Translations under genes and position numbers: made by a program | Shown here: positions 17,115 through 25,349 of the stretch, in pieces | Layout: each line of letters starts with the position of its first letter | Numbering within the stretch: the stretch's first letter is position 1 | The notes under the pieces: model-generated | The model's input: the letters and a program-made list of their open reading frames with translations, nothing else | What the model was told of the DNA's origin: nothing | Database searches by the model: none | From: Clostridia bacterium | GTDB lineage: Bacteria; Bacillota; DAOUPZ01 | Reading direction: 5' to 3' | Assembly (NCBI GenBank): GCA_030625885.1 | Contig: DAOUPZ010000001.1 | Coordinates: 186,001 to 250,000, forward strand | Length of the DNA stretch: 64,000 bases

Positions 17115-18026
17115 ATGGAGAATTTGTTATCTAAAAGTAAAAAAATCAATGCATATTTTAATTTAGCGCTATGTATTTTATTATGGGCATCAATACCTGT
17201 AGCAACGAAAAAAATTCTTGTAGAGTTAGATAATTTACAAACGTTGTTTTATTCAACTATTTTATCAACACTTGTATTAGGGATATTGCTAATATTTCAG
17301 AAGAAAACGATAGATTTAAAAAAATACAATAAAAATCAATATATTAAAATGATTTCACTTGGATTTTTAGGTAACTATCTATATTATGTTTTCTTATATG
17401 GTGCACTTGAGAGAACAACCGCATCTGAAGGATTCATTTTAGCGTATACATGGCCTATGCTGGTTCTGGCATTGTCTTTTATAATACTTAAAGAAAAGAT
17501 CACTACAAAAAAACTAATAGGTGTTTTTATTAGTTTTTTCGGAATAATTATCATAACAACCAAAGGTGATATAACAGGTTTCAACTTAACAAGCTTATCA
17601 GGGGATGTATTAGCAATTAATGGAGCATTTGTTTTTGCATTGTTTTCAGTATTAGGTAAAAAATTTAACTTTGATAAAACGATAAGTGTATTTATTTATT
17701 TTTTTACTGCTTTAATTTTCTTAATACCAACTGTTGCAATTTTTTCTAAATTTGTTTGGCCAAGTTCGAAAATTTTAATCTGGATAATATATAATGGGGT
17801 ATTTGTAAATGGCATATCTTATATATTTTGGTTCAAAGCTTTAGAGAATGGGGAAACGCATATCATTTCAAATTTGCTGTATTTGACACCTTTTATTTCT
17901 TTAATTTATATTTCAATTTTTTTAAATGAAAAAATATTAACGAGTTCGATAATAGGACTTATAGTTATAATATTTGGAGTTTTATTACAATACTTTAAAT
18001 TGCATATTTTCAGCCGTGAAAGTTGA
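17115..18026 (+). CDS. EamA/DMT-superfamily transporter
   Basis: About 303 residues with ten predicted transmembrane segments and two EamA repeats, the second starting near LAINGAFVFALFSVLGKK. EamA proteins move amino acids, nucleotides or other metabolites, usually as exporters but sometimes as importers. GAGGAGG at 17101-17107 supports ATG 17115 rather than ATG 17109. The stop lies 41 bases before the PrdA-like gene, so it is the first gene of that operon and probably carries the reductase's substrate or product. Confidence 0.85.
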   Translation: MENLLSKSKKINAYFNLALCILLWASIPVATKKILVELDNLQTLFYSTILSTLVLGILLIFQKKTIDLKKYNKNQYIKMISLGFLGNYLYYVFLYGALERTTASEGFILAYTWPMLVLALSFIILKEKITTKKLIGVFISFFGIIIITTKGDITGFNLTSLSGDVLAINGAFVFALFSVLGKKFNFDKTISVFIYFFTALIFLIPTVAIFSKFVWPSSKILIWIIYNGVFVNGISYIFWFKALENGETHIISNLLYLTPFISLIYISIFLNEKILTSSIIGLIVIIFGVLLQYFKLHIFSRES

Positions 18027-18067
18027 GTTAATAATTAAAAAAAATATAATTAGGGAGGGTTTATAAT

Positions 18068-19543
18068 ATGTCAATTACTGAAGAAACAGGTCAATCACAT
18101 GGTAATGATGGTGATGTAACTCGTTGTAGATTCGAAACAGACACTGTGGTTGAAGCTTCAAATCTCGAAGCACAGAAGGGAAAAGAGATAAGAAAGCTTA
18201 GAAGAAAGTATTTTGAAATAGACAGGGTTGATTTTGGGTCTGAGACAAAAATAGAGGGGACAAAGCTGTATATAAGAGAAGATATTCTTAAAGATGCAAT
18301 TGCATCTCAAGAGTTGGTTGTAGATATGAAATTAGATATTATTACACCAGAAAGATACCAGGAATACAGTGAAACCATCATGGATGTTCAACCGATAGCG
18401 ACAAAAGAAGAAGGAGAACTAGGTGAAGGAATTACTAGAGTTGTAGATGGTGTTATTGTTATGGTAACAGGTACAGATGAAAATGGCATTCAAATTGGAG
18501 AATTTGGTTCTTCAGAAGGAATACTAGATAGAAATATCATGTGGGGCAGACCGGGATCACCAGAAAAGGGTGAAATATTCATAAAAACTGAAGTGAAAGT
18601 AAAAGCTGGTACGAGCATGATAAGGCCAGGGCCTATTGCGGCTCATGAAGCTACAGATTTTATTACTCAAGAAATAAGAGATGCTCTTAAAAAAGCAGAT
18701 GATTGCTTGGTTGTCAATGAAGAAGAATTTAATCAAGTACGACGTCTAGGGAAAAAGAAAGTAGTCATAGTCAAAGAAATTATGGGGCAAGGTGCAATGC
18801 ATGATAATTTCATTTTGCCGGTAGAGCCAGCAGGAACATTAGGCGCTAAGCCAAATATTGATTTAGGAAATGTTCCGGTTGTTGTATCACCCCTTCAAGT
18901 ATTAGACGGATGTATTCATGCATTAACATGTATTGGACCTGCTTCGAAGGAAACGACTAGACATTACTGGAGAGACCCTTTGGTAACAGAAGTAATGAAT
19001 GATGAAGAATTGGACTTAGCAGGCGTAATTTTTGTTGGTTCGCCACAAGTAAACTCAGAAAAATTTTACGTATCAAAAATATTAGGGATGACAATAGAAG
19101 CAATGGATATAGAGGGTGCTATTGTTGCTACAGAAGGTTTTGGAAATAATCATATAGACTTTGCAAGTCATATTGAACAAATTGGTATGAGGGGAATTCC
19201 AGTGGTAGGGGTGACATACTCAGCAGTTCAAGGACAATTAGTCGTTGGAAATCAATATATGACTGCGTTAATTGATAACAATAAATCAGCCAAAGGTATT
19301 GAAAATGAAATTCTTGAAAACAACTGTCATACTTCAGAAGATGCAATACGTACAGTATGTATGTTGAAGGCCAAAATGGGAGGGGAAGAAATAAAGAAAG
19401 CTGAAAGAGAATGGAATCCAAATGTGAAATTAAAAAACATTGAAGCTATAGAAAATCAAATTGGAATAAAAATTGATCTAGTGCTTAATGAACAATCATT
19501 AGAAAAGAGTAAAAAGAGAAAAGAAATTTACGAAGTAGAATGA
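18068..19543 (+). CDS. PrdA-like reductase proprotein (proline/glycine reductase component, predicted pyruvoyl enzyme)
   Basis: The 491-residue protein is homologous to D-proline reductase proprotein PrdA and to the GrdE/GrdG subunits of glycine/sarcosine/betaine reductases. The N terminus (MSITEETGQ, then TRCRFETDTVV) is PrdA-like. In PrdA a Cys is cleaved and converted to a pyruvoyl group that binds the substrate amine. The best candidate here is Cys288 in GCIHALTCIGPASKETTRHY. Cleavage before it would give fragments of 287 and 204 residues, the latter matching the roughly 23-kDa pyruvoyl subunit of PrdA. The N-terminal part is shorter than in PrdA, whose proprotein is about 620 residues from memory. 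The ribosome site is AGGGAGGG. The PrdB-like partner lies downstream. No prdC, prdD, prdE or proline racemase is nearby, so the substrate may not be proline. Confidence 0.85.
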   Translation: MSITEETGQSHGNDGDVTRCRFETDTVVEASNLEAQKGKEIRKLRRKYFEIDRVDFGSETKIEGTKLYIREDILKDAIASQELVVDMKLDIITPERYQEYSETIMDVQPIATKEEGELGEGITRVVDGVIVMVTGTDENGIQIGEFGSSEGILDRNIMWGRPGSPEKGEIFIKTEVKVKAGTSMIRPGPIAAHEATDFITQEIRDALKKADDCLVVNEEEFNQVRRLGKKKVVIVKEIMGQGAMHDNFILPVEPAGTLGAKPNIDLGNVPVVVSPLQVLDGCIHALTCIGPASKETTRHYWRDPLVTEVMNDEELDLAGVIFVGSPQVNSEKFYVSKILGMTIEAMDIEGAIVATEGFGNNHIDFASHIEQIGMRGIPVVGVTYSAVQGQLVVGNQYMTALIDNNKSAKGIENEILENNCHTSEDAIRTVCMLKAKMGGEEIKKAEREWNPNVKLKNIEAIENQIGIKIDLVLNEQSLEKSKKRKEIYEVE

Positions 19544-19556
19544 AAAAGGAGGGATA

Positions 19557-19805
19557 ATGATGAATAGACTAAAATATATGTCTTCTGAAAAATTTTTCGA
19601 AGGAATTATTGTGGGAATAGATGATTGTTCTGTAACAATAGATTTAAAAGGAAGAATGGGGCAACTTAAGGTTCCTCGAAGATTAATAATAACGAATTAT
19701 GAAATATTGCTAGGCCAAGAGGTTGGGTTTATGATGACTTATCCTGAAATATTAGGTCCGGATGTGGATGAAGAATATGAAGAAATTGCAATACGACAAC
19801 GATAA
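19557..19805 (+). CDS. Small protein between prdA- and prdB-like genes (CBO2463/CBO2479-domain type)
   Basis: The 82-residue cytosolic protein looks like a short beta-barrel (FFEGIIVGIDDCSVTIDLKG, then RMGQLKVPRRLIITN). It resembles the small CBO2463/CBO2479-domain proteins found next to proline-reductase-like genes in Clostridia; that name is from memory. It has a single Cys and no catalytic motif. AGGAGG ends five bases before ATG 19557. It lies 13 bases after the PrdA-like gene and 43 before the selenoprotein, so it is part of the operon. A structural or maturation role for the reductase is plausible but unproven. Confidence 0.65.
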   Translation: MMNRLKYMSSEKFFEGIIVGIDDCSVTIDLKGRMGQLKVPRRLIITNYEILLGQEVGFMMTYPEILGPDVDEEYEEIAIRQR

Positions 19806-19848
19806 ATAGAAAAAATAAAAGAGAAATAATTTAAGAGGAGGGAAAATT

Positions 19849-20574
19849 ATGAGTCTAACTATTGTAAAAGGACTACAATCTGAAATATTTGTTCCAATTA
19901 CGCCTCCAATAGTATGGACACCTGTATGGAAATCACTAAATGAAATGGTTATTGCGCTAGTATCTGGTGCAGGAGTACATTTAAAATCAGATAAAAGATT
20001 TAATTTAGCTGGAGATACAAGCTTCAGAATTATTCCAGCAGATGCGTCATGTGATGAATTAATGGTATCTCATGGAGGATACGATAATAAAGATGTAAAT
20101 AAGGATATTAACTGCATGTTTCCAATTGAGAGTATGCGGGAATTAGCAGAAAAAGGTATTATTAAAAGCCTTGCTCCAGTAAACATTAGTTTTATGGGAG
20201 GTGGTGGAGACATACGAGCTTTTACAGAAGAAACAGGTCCTGAAATAGCGAAAAAACTAAAAGAAGCGGGAATAGATGGCGTATTACTTACAGCAGGCTG
20301 AGGGACATGCCACCGCTCTGCCGTGATTGTGCAGAGAGCGATTGAGAAAGCTGGAATACCTACCATTATTATTGCCGCTTTACCTCCTGTAGCAAGACAA
20401 ACTGGTGCCCCTAGAGTATCAGCTCCATTAGTTCCAATGGGAGCCAACGCTGGAGAACCAAACAATATTGAAATGCAAACTGCTATTACATTGGAAACTT
20501 TAAAAGCATTAGTTTCTATTGAAATGCCAGGGAGAATTGTAAGCCTTCCATATCAGTATATTGCGCAAATATAG
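19849..20574 (+). CDS. PrdB-like selenoprotein reductase subunit (in-frame UGA = selenocysteine)
   Basis: The frame runs 150 codons to TGA at 20299-20301 and continues in the same frame for 90 codons to TAG at 20572-20574. Reading TGA as Sec gives 241 residues with Sec151 in LLTAG-U-GTCHRS, i.e. a U-X2-C redox motif (Sec151, Cys154). Length, motif and Sec position agree with PrdB, the selenoprotein subunit of D-proline reductase, which reductively cleaves a C-N bond with the PrdA pyruvoyl subunit. Protein similarity continues naturally past the UGA (VPMGANAGEPNN, typical of the family). A stem-loop just after the UGA serves as SECIS. Ribosome site is GAGGAGGG. A stop-terminated 150-residue protein and a separate 83-residue ORF are artefacts of the UGA. 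The substrate is unknown. Confidence 0.92.
20299..20340 (+). promoter_or_regulatory. Selenocysteine UGA codon and predicted SECIS hairpin
   Basis: UGA is at 20299-20301. The stem CTCTGC (20316-20321) pairs with GCAGAG (20331-20336) and is extended by CG (20314-20315) with CG (20339-20340) past a two-base bulge. The apical loop CGTGATTGT contains G and U residues. The stem starts 12 to 14 bases after the UGA, within the range for bacterial SECIS elements inside the coding region. The window contains no selA, selB, selC or selD. Confidence 0.75.
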
Positions 20575-20585
20575 TATAAATTCAA

Positions 20586-20621
20586 GGTTTCCCATCTTGA
20601 TCTAGATCAAGATGGGAAACC
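20586..20621. terminator. Perfect 36-bp palindrome after the selenoprotein operon
   Basis: GGTTTCCCATCTTGATCT is followed immediately by its exact reverse complement, with no loop bases. It lies 12 bases after the selenoprotein stop and between convergent genes. It lacks a clear T tract, so it may be a factor-binding site or a mRNA 3'-end stabiliser rather than a classical terminator. Confidence 0.6.
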
Positions 20622-20652
20622 AAATAAATGCTGTATTATTATAGTTAAGAAA

Positions 20653-21999
20653 TTACCATCTTTTCATGCATCCGAAAATCTCTTCGAGATATCCCCAAAC
20701 ACAGACGGGAGACATTAATAATTGATACATTAATGTATACGCTATGAACCCGAAATGATTTCTACGTATGGTTAAATTGAGTTCTCCAAATACAGTGCTT
20801 TGATGCTTGTACATAACATAATTAATTAAAAAAGTAAGTGGGAGAACGGCTAATGTCATAGGGCCTGCTATCCAGAACTTGCCCAAAAAGGCTAGTACGA
20901 TACCAGGAATATACACAAAAGTATAGGTAAAATCTATAATTGGAAAAAGCAGATCAAGTGCAATTAAGAATTTTGTCATAGAAATATTTTTATACAGTAA
21001 ATTAAAATGATTTTTAAACCCTTCAATCATTCCTCTGGACCAGCGCCTTCTTTGGCGGGCAAACTGTTTGAAAGTTACTGGAACATCAGTAAAGCCGATG
21101 GCTGTTGACTCAAACCCAATGCGATATCCAGCTTTAATCATTCCCCACGTAAAAACAATATCTTCCCCAATACAATTTGACCACCCACCCAATGATCTTA
21201 CAATTTCGGTTTTAAATAGACTAAAGGCACCTTGTGCGACAAGTGTACCTTGATAGAGAGATTGTTGTCTTTTGATAGAAGAAATCGCTAAAAAATAATC
21301 CCATTTTTGTAATTGAGTTATAAAAGAGTCCCTGGAATTTTTGGTTAATACACAACCAGCAACTGCTGATGTATGATTTGGATCACTCAACATTCTTGTC
21401 ATGATTCGAGTAACAGCTTGGGGATGCAAAAAGGTATCTGCATCTAAAGTTATCATATGACCGTGTGAAATTTCTTGCAAACCACGATTTAAGGCAGCTG
21501 CTTTACCGCTATGATTATTCTTGATTAATTTAGTATTAGTCATGTTTGCTTTTAAGATAATATCTCTTGTTTTGTCAGTAGAACCATCATCAACAATAAT
21601 GATCTCAAGTGGCGCCGTGTAATTTTGTTGTTTGATAGAACTTAATGTTTGGGCAATACATTTTTCTTCATTATAAGCCGCTATTAATAAAGAGACGGGG
21701 GGCAGATCGTCCTTCTGATTGAACTTTGGTGGTTTATCTAACAAGAGGCTTGTTAACAAAAACATATTTAAGTATCCAGGTATTAAAGCAATAAACAACA
21801 CGATAAACCAAGCGGGAAACAAAGTTGTATGTTTTGACAGTGATATCACCCAACCGCAGCTTATGTAACAGGATAATACGAACCATACGATAGCAATGGT
21901 ATTGGAGATTATAAATTTGTATTTGACTGGAATATAAAAATCTTCATAAAATGGAATTTGTAAGTATTTATTTTGGGATAAGGTATTATTTCGATTCAT
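20653..21999 (-). CDS. Family 2 processive glycosyltransferase (membrane polysaccharide synthase)
   Basis: The 448-residue membrane glycosyltransferase has two N-terminal transmembrane segments, then a GT2 domain with SLLIAAYNEE, the nucleotide-binding VDDGSTDKT, the DxD motif LDADT and the processive-synthase motif QRRRW, then about three to four C-terminal transmembrane segments. This is the layout of PgaC/IcaA poly-N-acetylglucosamine synthase, hyaluronan synthase and similar enzymes. The sugar cannot be deduced. No pgaB, pgaD or ica genes are adjacent. It is monocistronic, with AAAGGATG upstream of the ATG, and converges with the selenoprotein operon. Confidence 0.85.
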   Translation of the reverse strand: MNRNNTLSQNKYLQIPFYEDFYIPVKYKFIISNTIAIVWFVLSCYISCGWVISLSKHTTLFPAWFIVLFIALIPGYLNMFLLTSLLLDKPPKFNQKDDLPPVSLLIAAYNEEKCIAQTLSSIKQQNYTAPLEIIIVDDGSTDKTRDIILKANMTNTKLIKNNHSGKAAALNRGLQEISHGHMITLDADTFLHPQAVTRIMTRMLSDPNHTSAVAGCVLTKNSRDSFITQLQKWDYFLAISSIKRQQSLYQGTLVAQGAFSLFKTEIVRSLGGWSNCIGEDIVFTWGMIKAGYRIGFESTAIGFTDVPVTFKQFARQRRRWSRGMIEGFKNHFNLLYKNISMTKFLIALDLLFPIIDFTYTFVYIPGIVLAFLGKFWIAGPMTLAVLPLTFLINYVMYKHQSTVFGELNLTIRRNHFGFIAYTLMYQLLMSPVCVWGYLEEIFGCMKRW

Positions 22000-22216
22000 G
22001 TGCTATCATCCTTTAACTTGAATTCTTTTTTTATTGATAGACAAGCATGGTTTATGTTAACATATTATGTTTACCAATTGGTTAGATGAAGAAAAAATCC
22101 TTCATGTAAATGGTGGAGGGGTTTCCATTTCATTTATTTGTAAGAGAAAAGTGGATTGTATATGATAAAGGGAAGGGTATTATATACCGTGCACTGACAA
22201 AATCCAGGTAAATAAG

Positions 22217-22256
22217 TTAGTTATTAAAATATGATTAATCATATTTTAATAACTAA
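22217..22256. promoter_or_regulatory. Perfect 40-bp palindrome upstream of the CheY-like gene
   Basis: There are two exactly complementary 20-base arms with no spacer (left arm TTAGTTATTAAAATATGATT). It lies in the 403-base divergent gap 22000-22402 between the glycosyltransferase and the CheY-like gene. It has no T tract and is far from either stop codon, so an operator or cruciform site is more likely than a terminator. Nothing else in this gap was recognised. Confidence 0.6.
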
Positions 22257-22402
22257 TAAATGACATAAAAGAGATATAACAACATAAAATGTATTAAATA
22301 TTCAGGTTAATAATATTCATAAAAATTAACTGAAAGGTGGTGTGATTCCTGGTTTTGTAATGGCCTTAATATTTTATAGTTTTACAAATACTGGGTTAAA
22401 TC

Positions 22403-22777
22403 ATGGGCGCTATTAAGAAAATAATGATTTGTGATGATTCAATAACCATTAGAAAAAAACTTTTTGGGGTGTTAGAGAAAGTTGAAGGCTGTGAGATAAT
22501 AGAAGCTGAAAACGGACAAATAGCTGTTGATTTGTATAAACAATACAGTCCCGACATTGTCTTCATGGATATTATTATGCCGCAAAAAGATGGTATTGAG
22601 GCAGTTAGAGAAATAGTTGAATTTGACAAAGATGCAAATATTATTATGGCTTCTTCAGTTGGAACAAAAAATAATCTTAAACAGGCTTTAGAATCAGGTG
22701 CAAGGGATTTTATTCAAAAGCCATGGGATGATATAATGGTTATTAATTTGGTAAATAAATTAACTAAAGAAAGGTAG
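22403..22777 (+). CDS. CheY-like single-domain response regulator
   Basis: The 124-residue stand-alone receiver domain has all key residues: the acidic pair in ICDDS, the phosphoacceptor Asp in VFMDIIMPQKDG, the Thr/Ser position in MASSVG and the Lys in FIQKPW. It has no output domain, so it acts by protein contact as CheY does. The start has no strong ribosome site; an upstream region of 146 bases after the 40-bp palindrome may be its leader. The next gene, 9 bases downstream, encodes a CheX/CheC-like protein, the likely partner or phosphatase. No chemoreceptor or kinase genes are in the window. Confidence 0.9.
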   Translation: MGAIKKIMICDDSITIRKKLFGVLEKVEGCEIIEAENGQIAVDLYKQYSPDIVFMDIIMPQKDGIEAVREIVEFDKDANIIMASSVGTKNNLKQALESGARDFIQKPWDDIMVINLVNKLTKER

Positions 22778-22786
22778 ATCATTAAT

Positions 22787-23674
22787 ATGTTTAGTGAATT
22801 TTTTGGGAATTATCTATTAAATAAAGGTTTGGTTGATGGAGAAAGCTTAAAAGAATTGCTGGCAGTTAAAGAAGAGGTAAGGATAAAGCTTGGCGTTTTA
22901 GCAATAAATGCTGGTTATATGACTGCTAAAGAAATACAAGATATCAATGATTTACAAGCTACAATTGATAAAAGATTTGGTGAACTTGCAATTGAGAGAG
23001 GATATCTGACTAGCAGTCAGCTGACTAGTTTATTAAAAGAACAAAAAAAGGAACATCTTTTACTAGGACAGGTACTTGTTGATAGAAATTTTCTTACGCT
23101 TGAACAGTTTGAGAATGAATTGAATAACTACAAGAAAGCATATTCGTTGAGTGATGAACAATTTGAAGCACTAAAAGATGGAAACGCGGAAGAAATTATA
23201 AATGTTTTCTTGAAATTTGACAAAGCCATTGATGATAAGGTATATAAAGATTTTTCTTCTTTGTTTTTTAAGAATATTATAAGGTTTATTGATAATGGCG
23301 TTAGAATAGAAACTGCAGAAGAGGTAGAAGAGGGTCGGTATGAGTGGATTTTTTACCAGGAAGTTAAAGGTGAAATAGAGTTGTTTACAGCCATTGCTGG
23401 AAAAGAAAAACCGTTGTTAGGTTTAGCAGGGAAATTTGCAAAAGAGAATTTTAATTTAATGGATGATTATGCTCAAGATGCTATTGGAGAGTTTTTAAAT
23501 CTCAACAATGGGTTATTCTTGGTTAATATGTCTGATAGAGGTATTGAGCTTAATCTCAGTATTCAAAAAACTGATAAAAATAAAAAGATAACTGGATTAA
23601 AAAACGCGTATGGGATTACATATTATTTACCTTTTGGTGAATTTGATTTATTAGTGGGAAGTAAAACTGTTTAA
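22787..23674 (+). CDS. Protein with MshEN-like N-terminal repeats and CheX-like C-terminal domain
   Basis: The 295-residue protein is encoded directly after the CheY-like regulator. The first 125 residues hold repeated units of the type LGVLAINAGYMTAKEI, FGELAIERGYLTSSQL and LGQVLVDRNFLTLEQF, resembling MshEN/T2SSE N-terminal domains, some of which bind c-di-GMP. Residues from about 150 to the end resemble a CheX/CheC-type domain, with FGEF close to the C terminus. The combination suggests a phosphatase or target of the adjacent receiver that also senses a nucleotide. Both domain calls are by eye and moderate. Confidence 0.6.
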   Translation: MFSEFFGNYLLNKGLVDGESLKELLAVKEEVRIKLGVLAINAGYMTAKEIQDINDLQATIDKRFGELAIERGYLTSSQLTSLLKEQKKEHLLLGQVLVDRNFLTLEQFENELNNYKKAYSLSDEQFEALKDGNAEEIINVFLKFDKAIDDKVYKDFSSLFFKNIIRFIDNGVRIETAEEVEEGRYEWIFYQEVKGEIELFTAIAGKEKPLLGLAGKFAKENFNLMDDYAQDAIGEFLNLNNGLFLVNMSDRGIELNLSIQKTDKNKKITGLKNAYGITYYLPFGEFDLLVGSKTV

Positions 23675-23713
23675 AGTGCGGTTTTCTGCTTTCTAAGTAA
23701 AATAGTTAAATCC

Positions 23714-23756
23714 AAGCAAGCGGAACCTTTAGATTATGAGGAGCTGCTTGCTTTTT
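23714..23756 (+). terminator. Intrinsic terminator after the CheX-like gene
   Basis: AAGCAAG and CTTGCTT arms enclose a long loop, followed by TTTTT. The remaining stretch to 24176 contains no supportable gene. It includes AAACAAAAGAACCATCCCTA near 24044, which resembles remnants of REP/RAYT-type repeats. Confidence 0.6.
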
Positions 23757-24176
23757 AAATATATAGAACTTTTAATTGACCCTGATAAAGGGTGCCCTTT
23801 AAATGCTCTAAGAAACTTTTTTAGGAATTGTACCTTTATGAGAAAAATATGCGAAATTATAGAGGCTTTTGAATATTTTTGTAGAAAATATGTAGAAAAT
23901 ACGGAAAACGTCGCCTCTTTTTTGTCAGTCCTCACAGAGTGTTGTTTCAATGCTCTGCCAACGCTTCTAGAATATAGATAGAAGAATTTGTGGATTTTTG
24001 CAGGGGAATTAACTTTCTATTAAGTCTAATCAACAGAATCTGACGAAACAAAAGAACCATCCCTATGTTTCAACAGGATCAACAGGGCAAGCAGATGTAC
24101 AACATACTTTGTTGTTTGTTTAGGAAAAGTGGAGTAAAATAGATGACTTTTAAATACTTTATTCAGGGAGGGCAAT

Positions 24177-25115
24177 ATGAAAAAAATAATTTGTTATATC
24201 ATGGTTCTATCAATCGTCTTAGGTTTTGCTGGCTGTGGGGCAAAGGAGACTGTAAAACCGGAAACAGCAGAAGTACAAAAAGAAGTAGAAATGATAGAAA
24301 TAAAAGATGATGAGATTATAACTACATATGCCTATAGGAATCTTGATGGTGTAGACGTATCTTCCCTAGGAGAGGTAGTAATCAATGCCGAGGAGATTAC
24401 TAAAGGCGATGAAACTACAGGAGATATTTTTGAATATAAAGCAGCCTTTTTTGGAGAAGTTAAAAATGTAAAGATAAACTATAGTGGCTATACTTATGAG
24501 TATCGTGGGGAAGAGATAGGGAGTTATGATAGTCTAAAAGATACCTTACTGATTATCAAATCCAATAAGTTGGATGATTATGCTGGATTTTTTGTATGGT
24601 TTGAAGACGGAAGAGGTATAGAAAACCGATTTATAGTCGGTGATGGTATAGTGGGTGAGGGGAATAAAATAGAGTTGAAATCAGGATTTACAGCCCTAGA
24701 AAAAACACCATCACCTTATACAGCTTATGATATGTCTGATGTAGTCAATTGTATAGGTATGACGACAGATGAATTTGACAGTAGTGCTATGATGCAGTAT
24801 GCAGAAAAGGAAATGGTAGATGGCATGGACGATCAGTTCTATAGCTATAATATGAACGATTTTATTAAGGGTTTGAAGATAGAATATAATGCATCGAAAA
24901 CCGACAATACCATAACAACATGTTATATACGTACAGATCAAGAGACCTATGAAAATTTATCGGATGAAGAGAAATATAGCTTTCTAGGTATGGATTTTGA
25001 TATGTCAGTTGTCAGAGCAAAATATAACATGGTCAAGCCGGATTTGTTAACTGGTTCAGATGTATGGGGGCAAACACCCGATAGTGCAATAGATACAATA
25101 GTACTTTATAAGTAG
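24177..25115 (+). CDS. Putative lipoprotein of unknown function
   Basis: The 312-residue protein has a clear lipoprotein signal (MKKIICYIMVLSIVLGFAGC; lipobox FAGC, Cys20). The mature part is rich in Asp, Tyr and Glu and looks like a beta-rich extracellular domain; no family is recognised. It is monocistronic, with a GGAGGG ribosome site. It could be a surface or adhesion-related protein, but there is no evidence for a specific job. Confidence 0.65.
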   Translation: MKKIICYIMVLSIVLGFAGCGAKETVKPETAEVQKEVEMIEIKDDEIITTYAYRNLDGVDVSSLGEVVINAEEITKGDETTGDIFEYKAAFFGEVKNVKINYSGYTYEYRGEEIGSYDSLKDTLLIIKSNKLDDYAGFFVWFEDGRGIENRFIVGDGIVGEGNKIELKSGFTALEKTPSPYTAYDMSDVVNCIGMTTDEFDSSAMMQYAEKEMVDGMDDQFYSYNMNDFIKGLKIEYNASKTDNTITTCYIRTDQETYENLSDEEKYSFLGMDFDMSVVRAKYNMVKPDLLTGSDVWGQTPDSAIDTIVLYK

Positions 25116-25349
25116 AATTATTTGAAGAAACAACAATTTATGTAAGTTGAATCTCTAAAGGAAAAAGAATAAAAGTAATAGCATTTAGCTGACGGTTACA
25201 TTAGAATTATAGTAAATACTTAATAAAACATATAGGGGGAGATATTCCATCATTTTGCGTTTAAGTATCATCCTAGCGCATCAACACAGGATGATTGTAC
25301 AGTGTTGATAGAGAAGAAAATCTTTGAATAGAGCTTTTGTATGATCATG

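Noticed and set aside
20299-20301. UGA read as a true stop ending a 150-residue PrdB-like protein
   Set aside because: Homology and frame continue for 90 codons, the motif U-G-T-C matches PrdB, and a hairpin follows the UGA.
20070-20465. 131-residue antisense ORF over the selenoprotein gene
   Set aside because: It has no ribosome site and is explained by the codon bias of the opposite strand gene.
23736-23981. 81-residue ORF after the CheX-like gene
   Set aside because: It starts inside a terminator, has no ribosome site, and has no recognisable family; the antisense ORF in the same place is equally weak.
24020-24110. Insertion-sequence remnant near the lipoprotein gene
   Set aside because: Only a short resemblance to REP/RAYT-type repeats was seen; no ends or transposase fragment support it.
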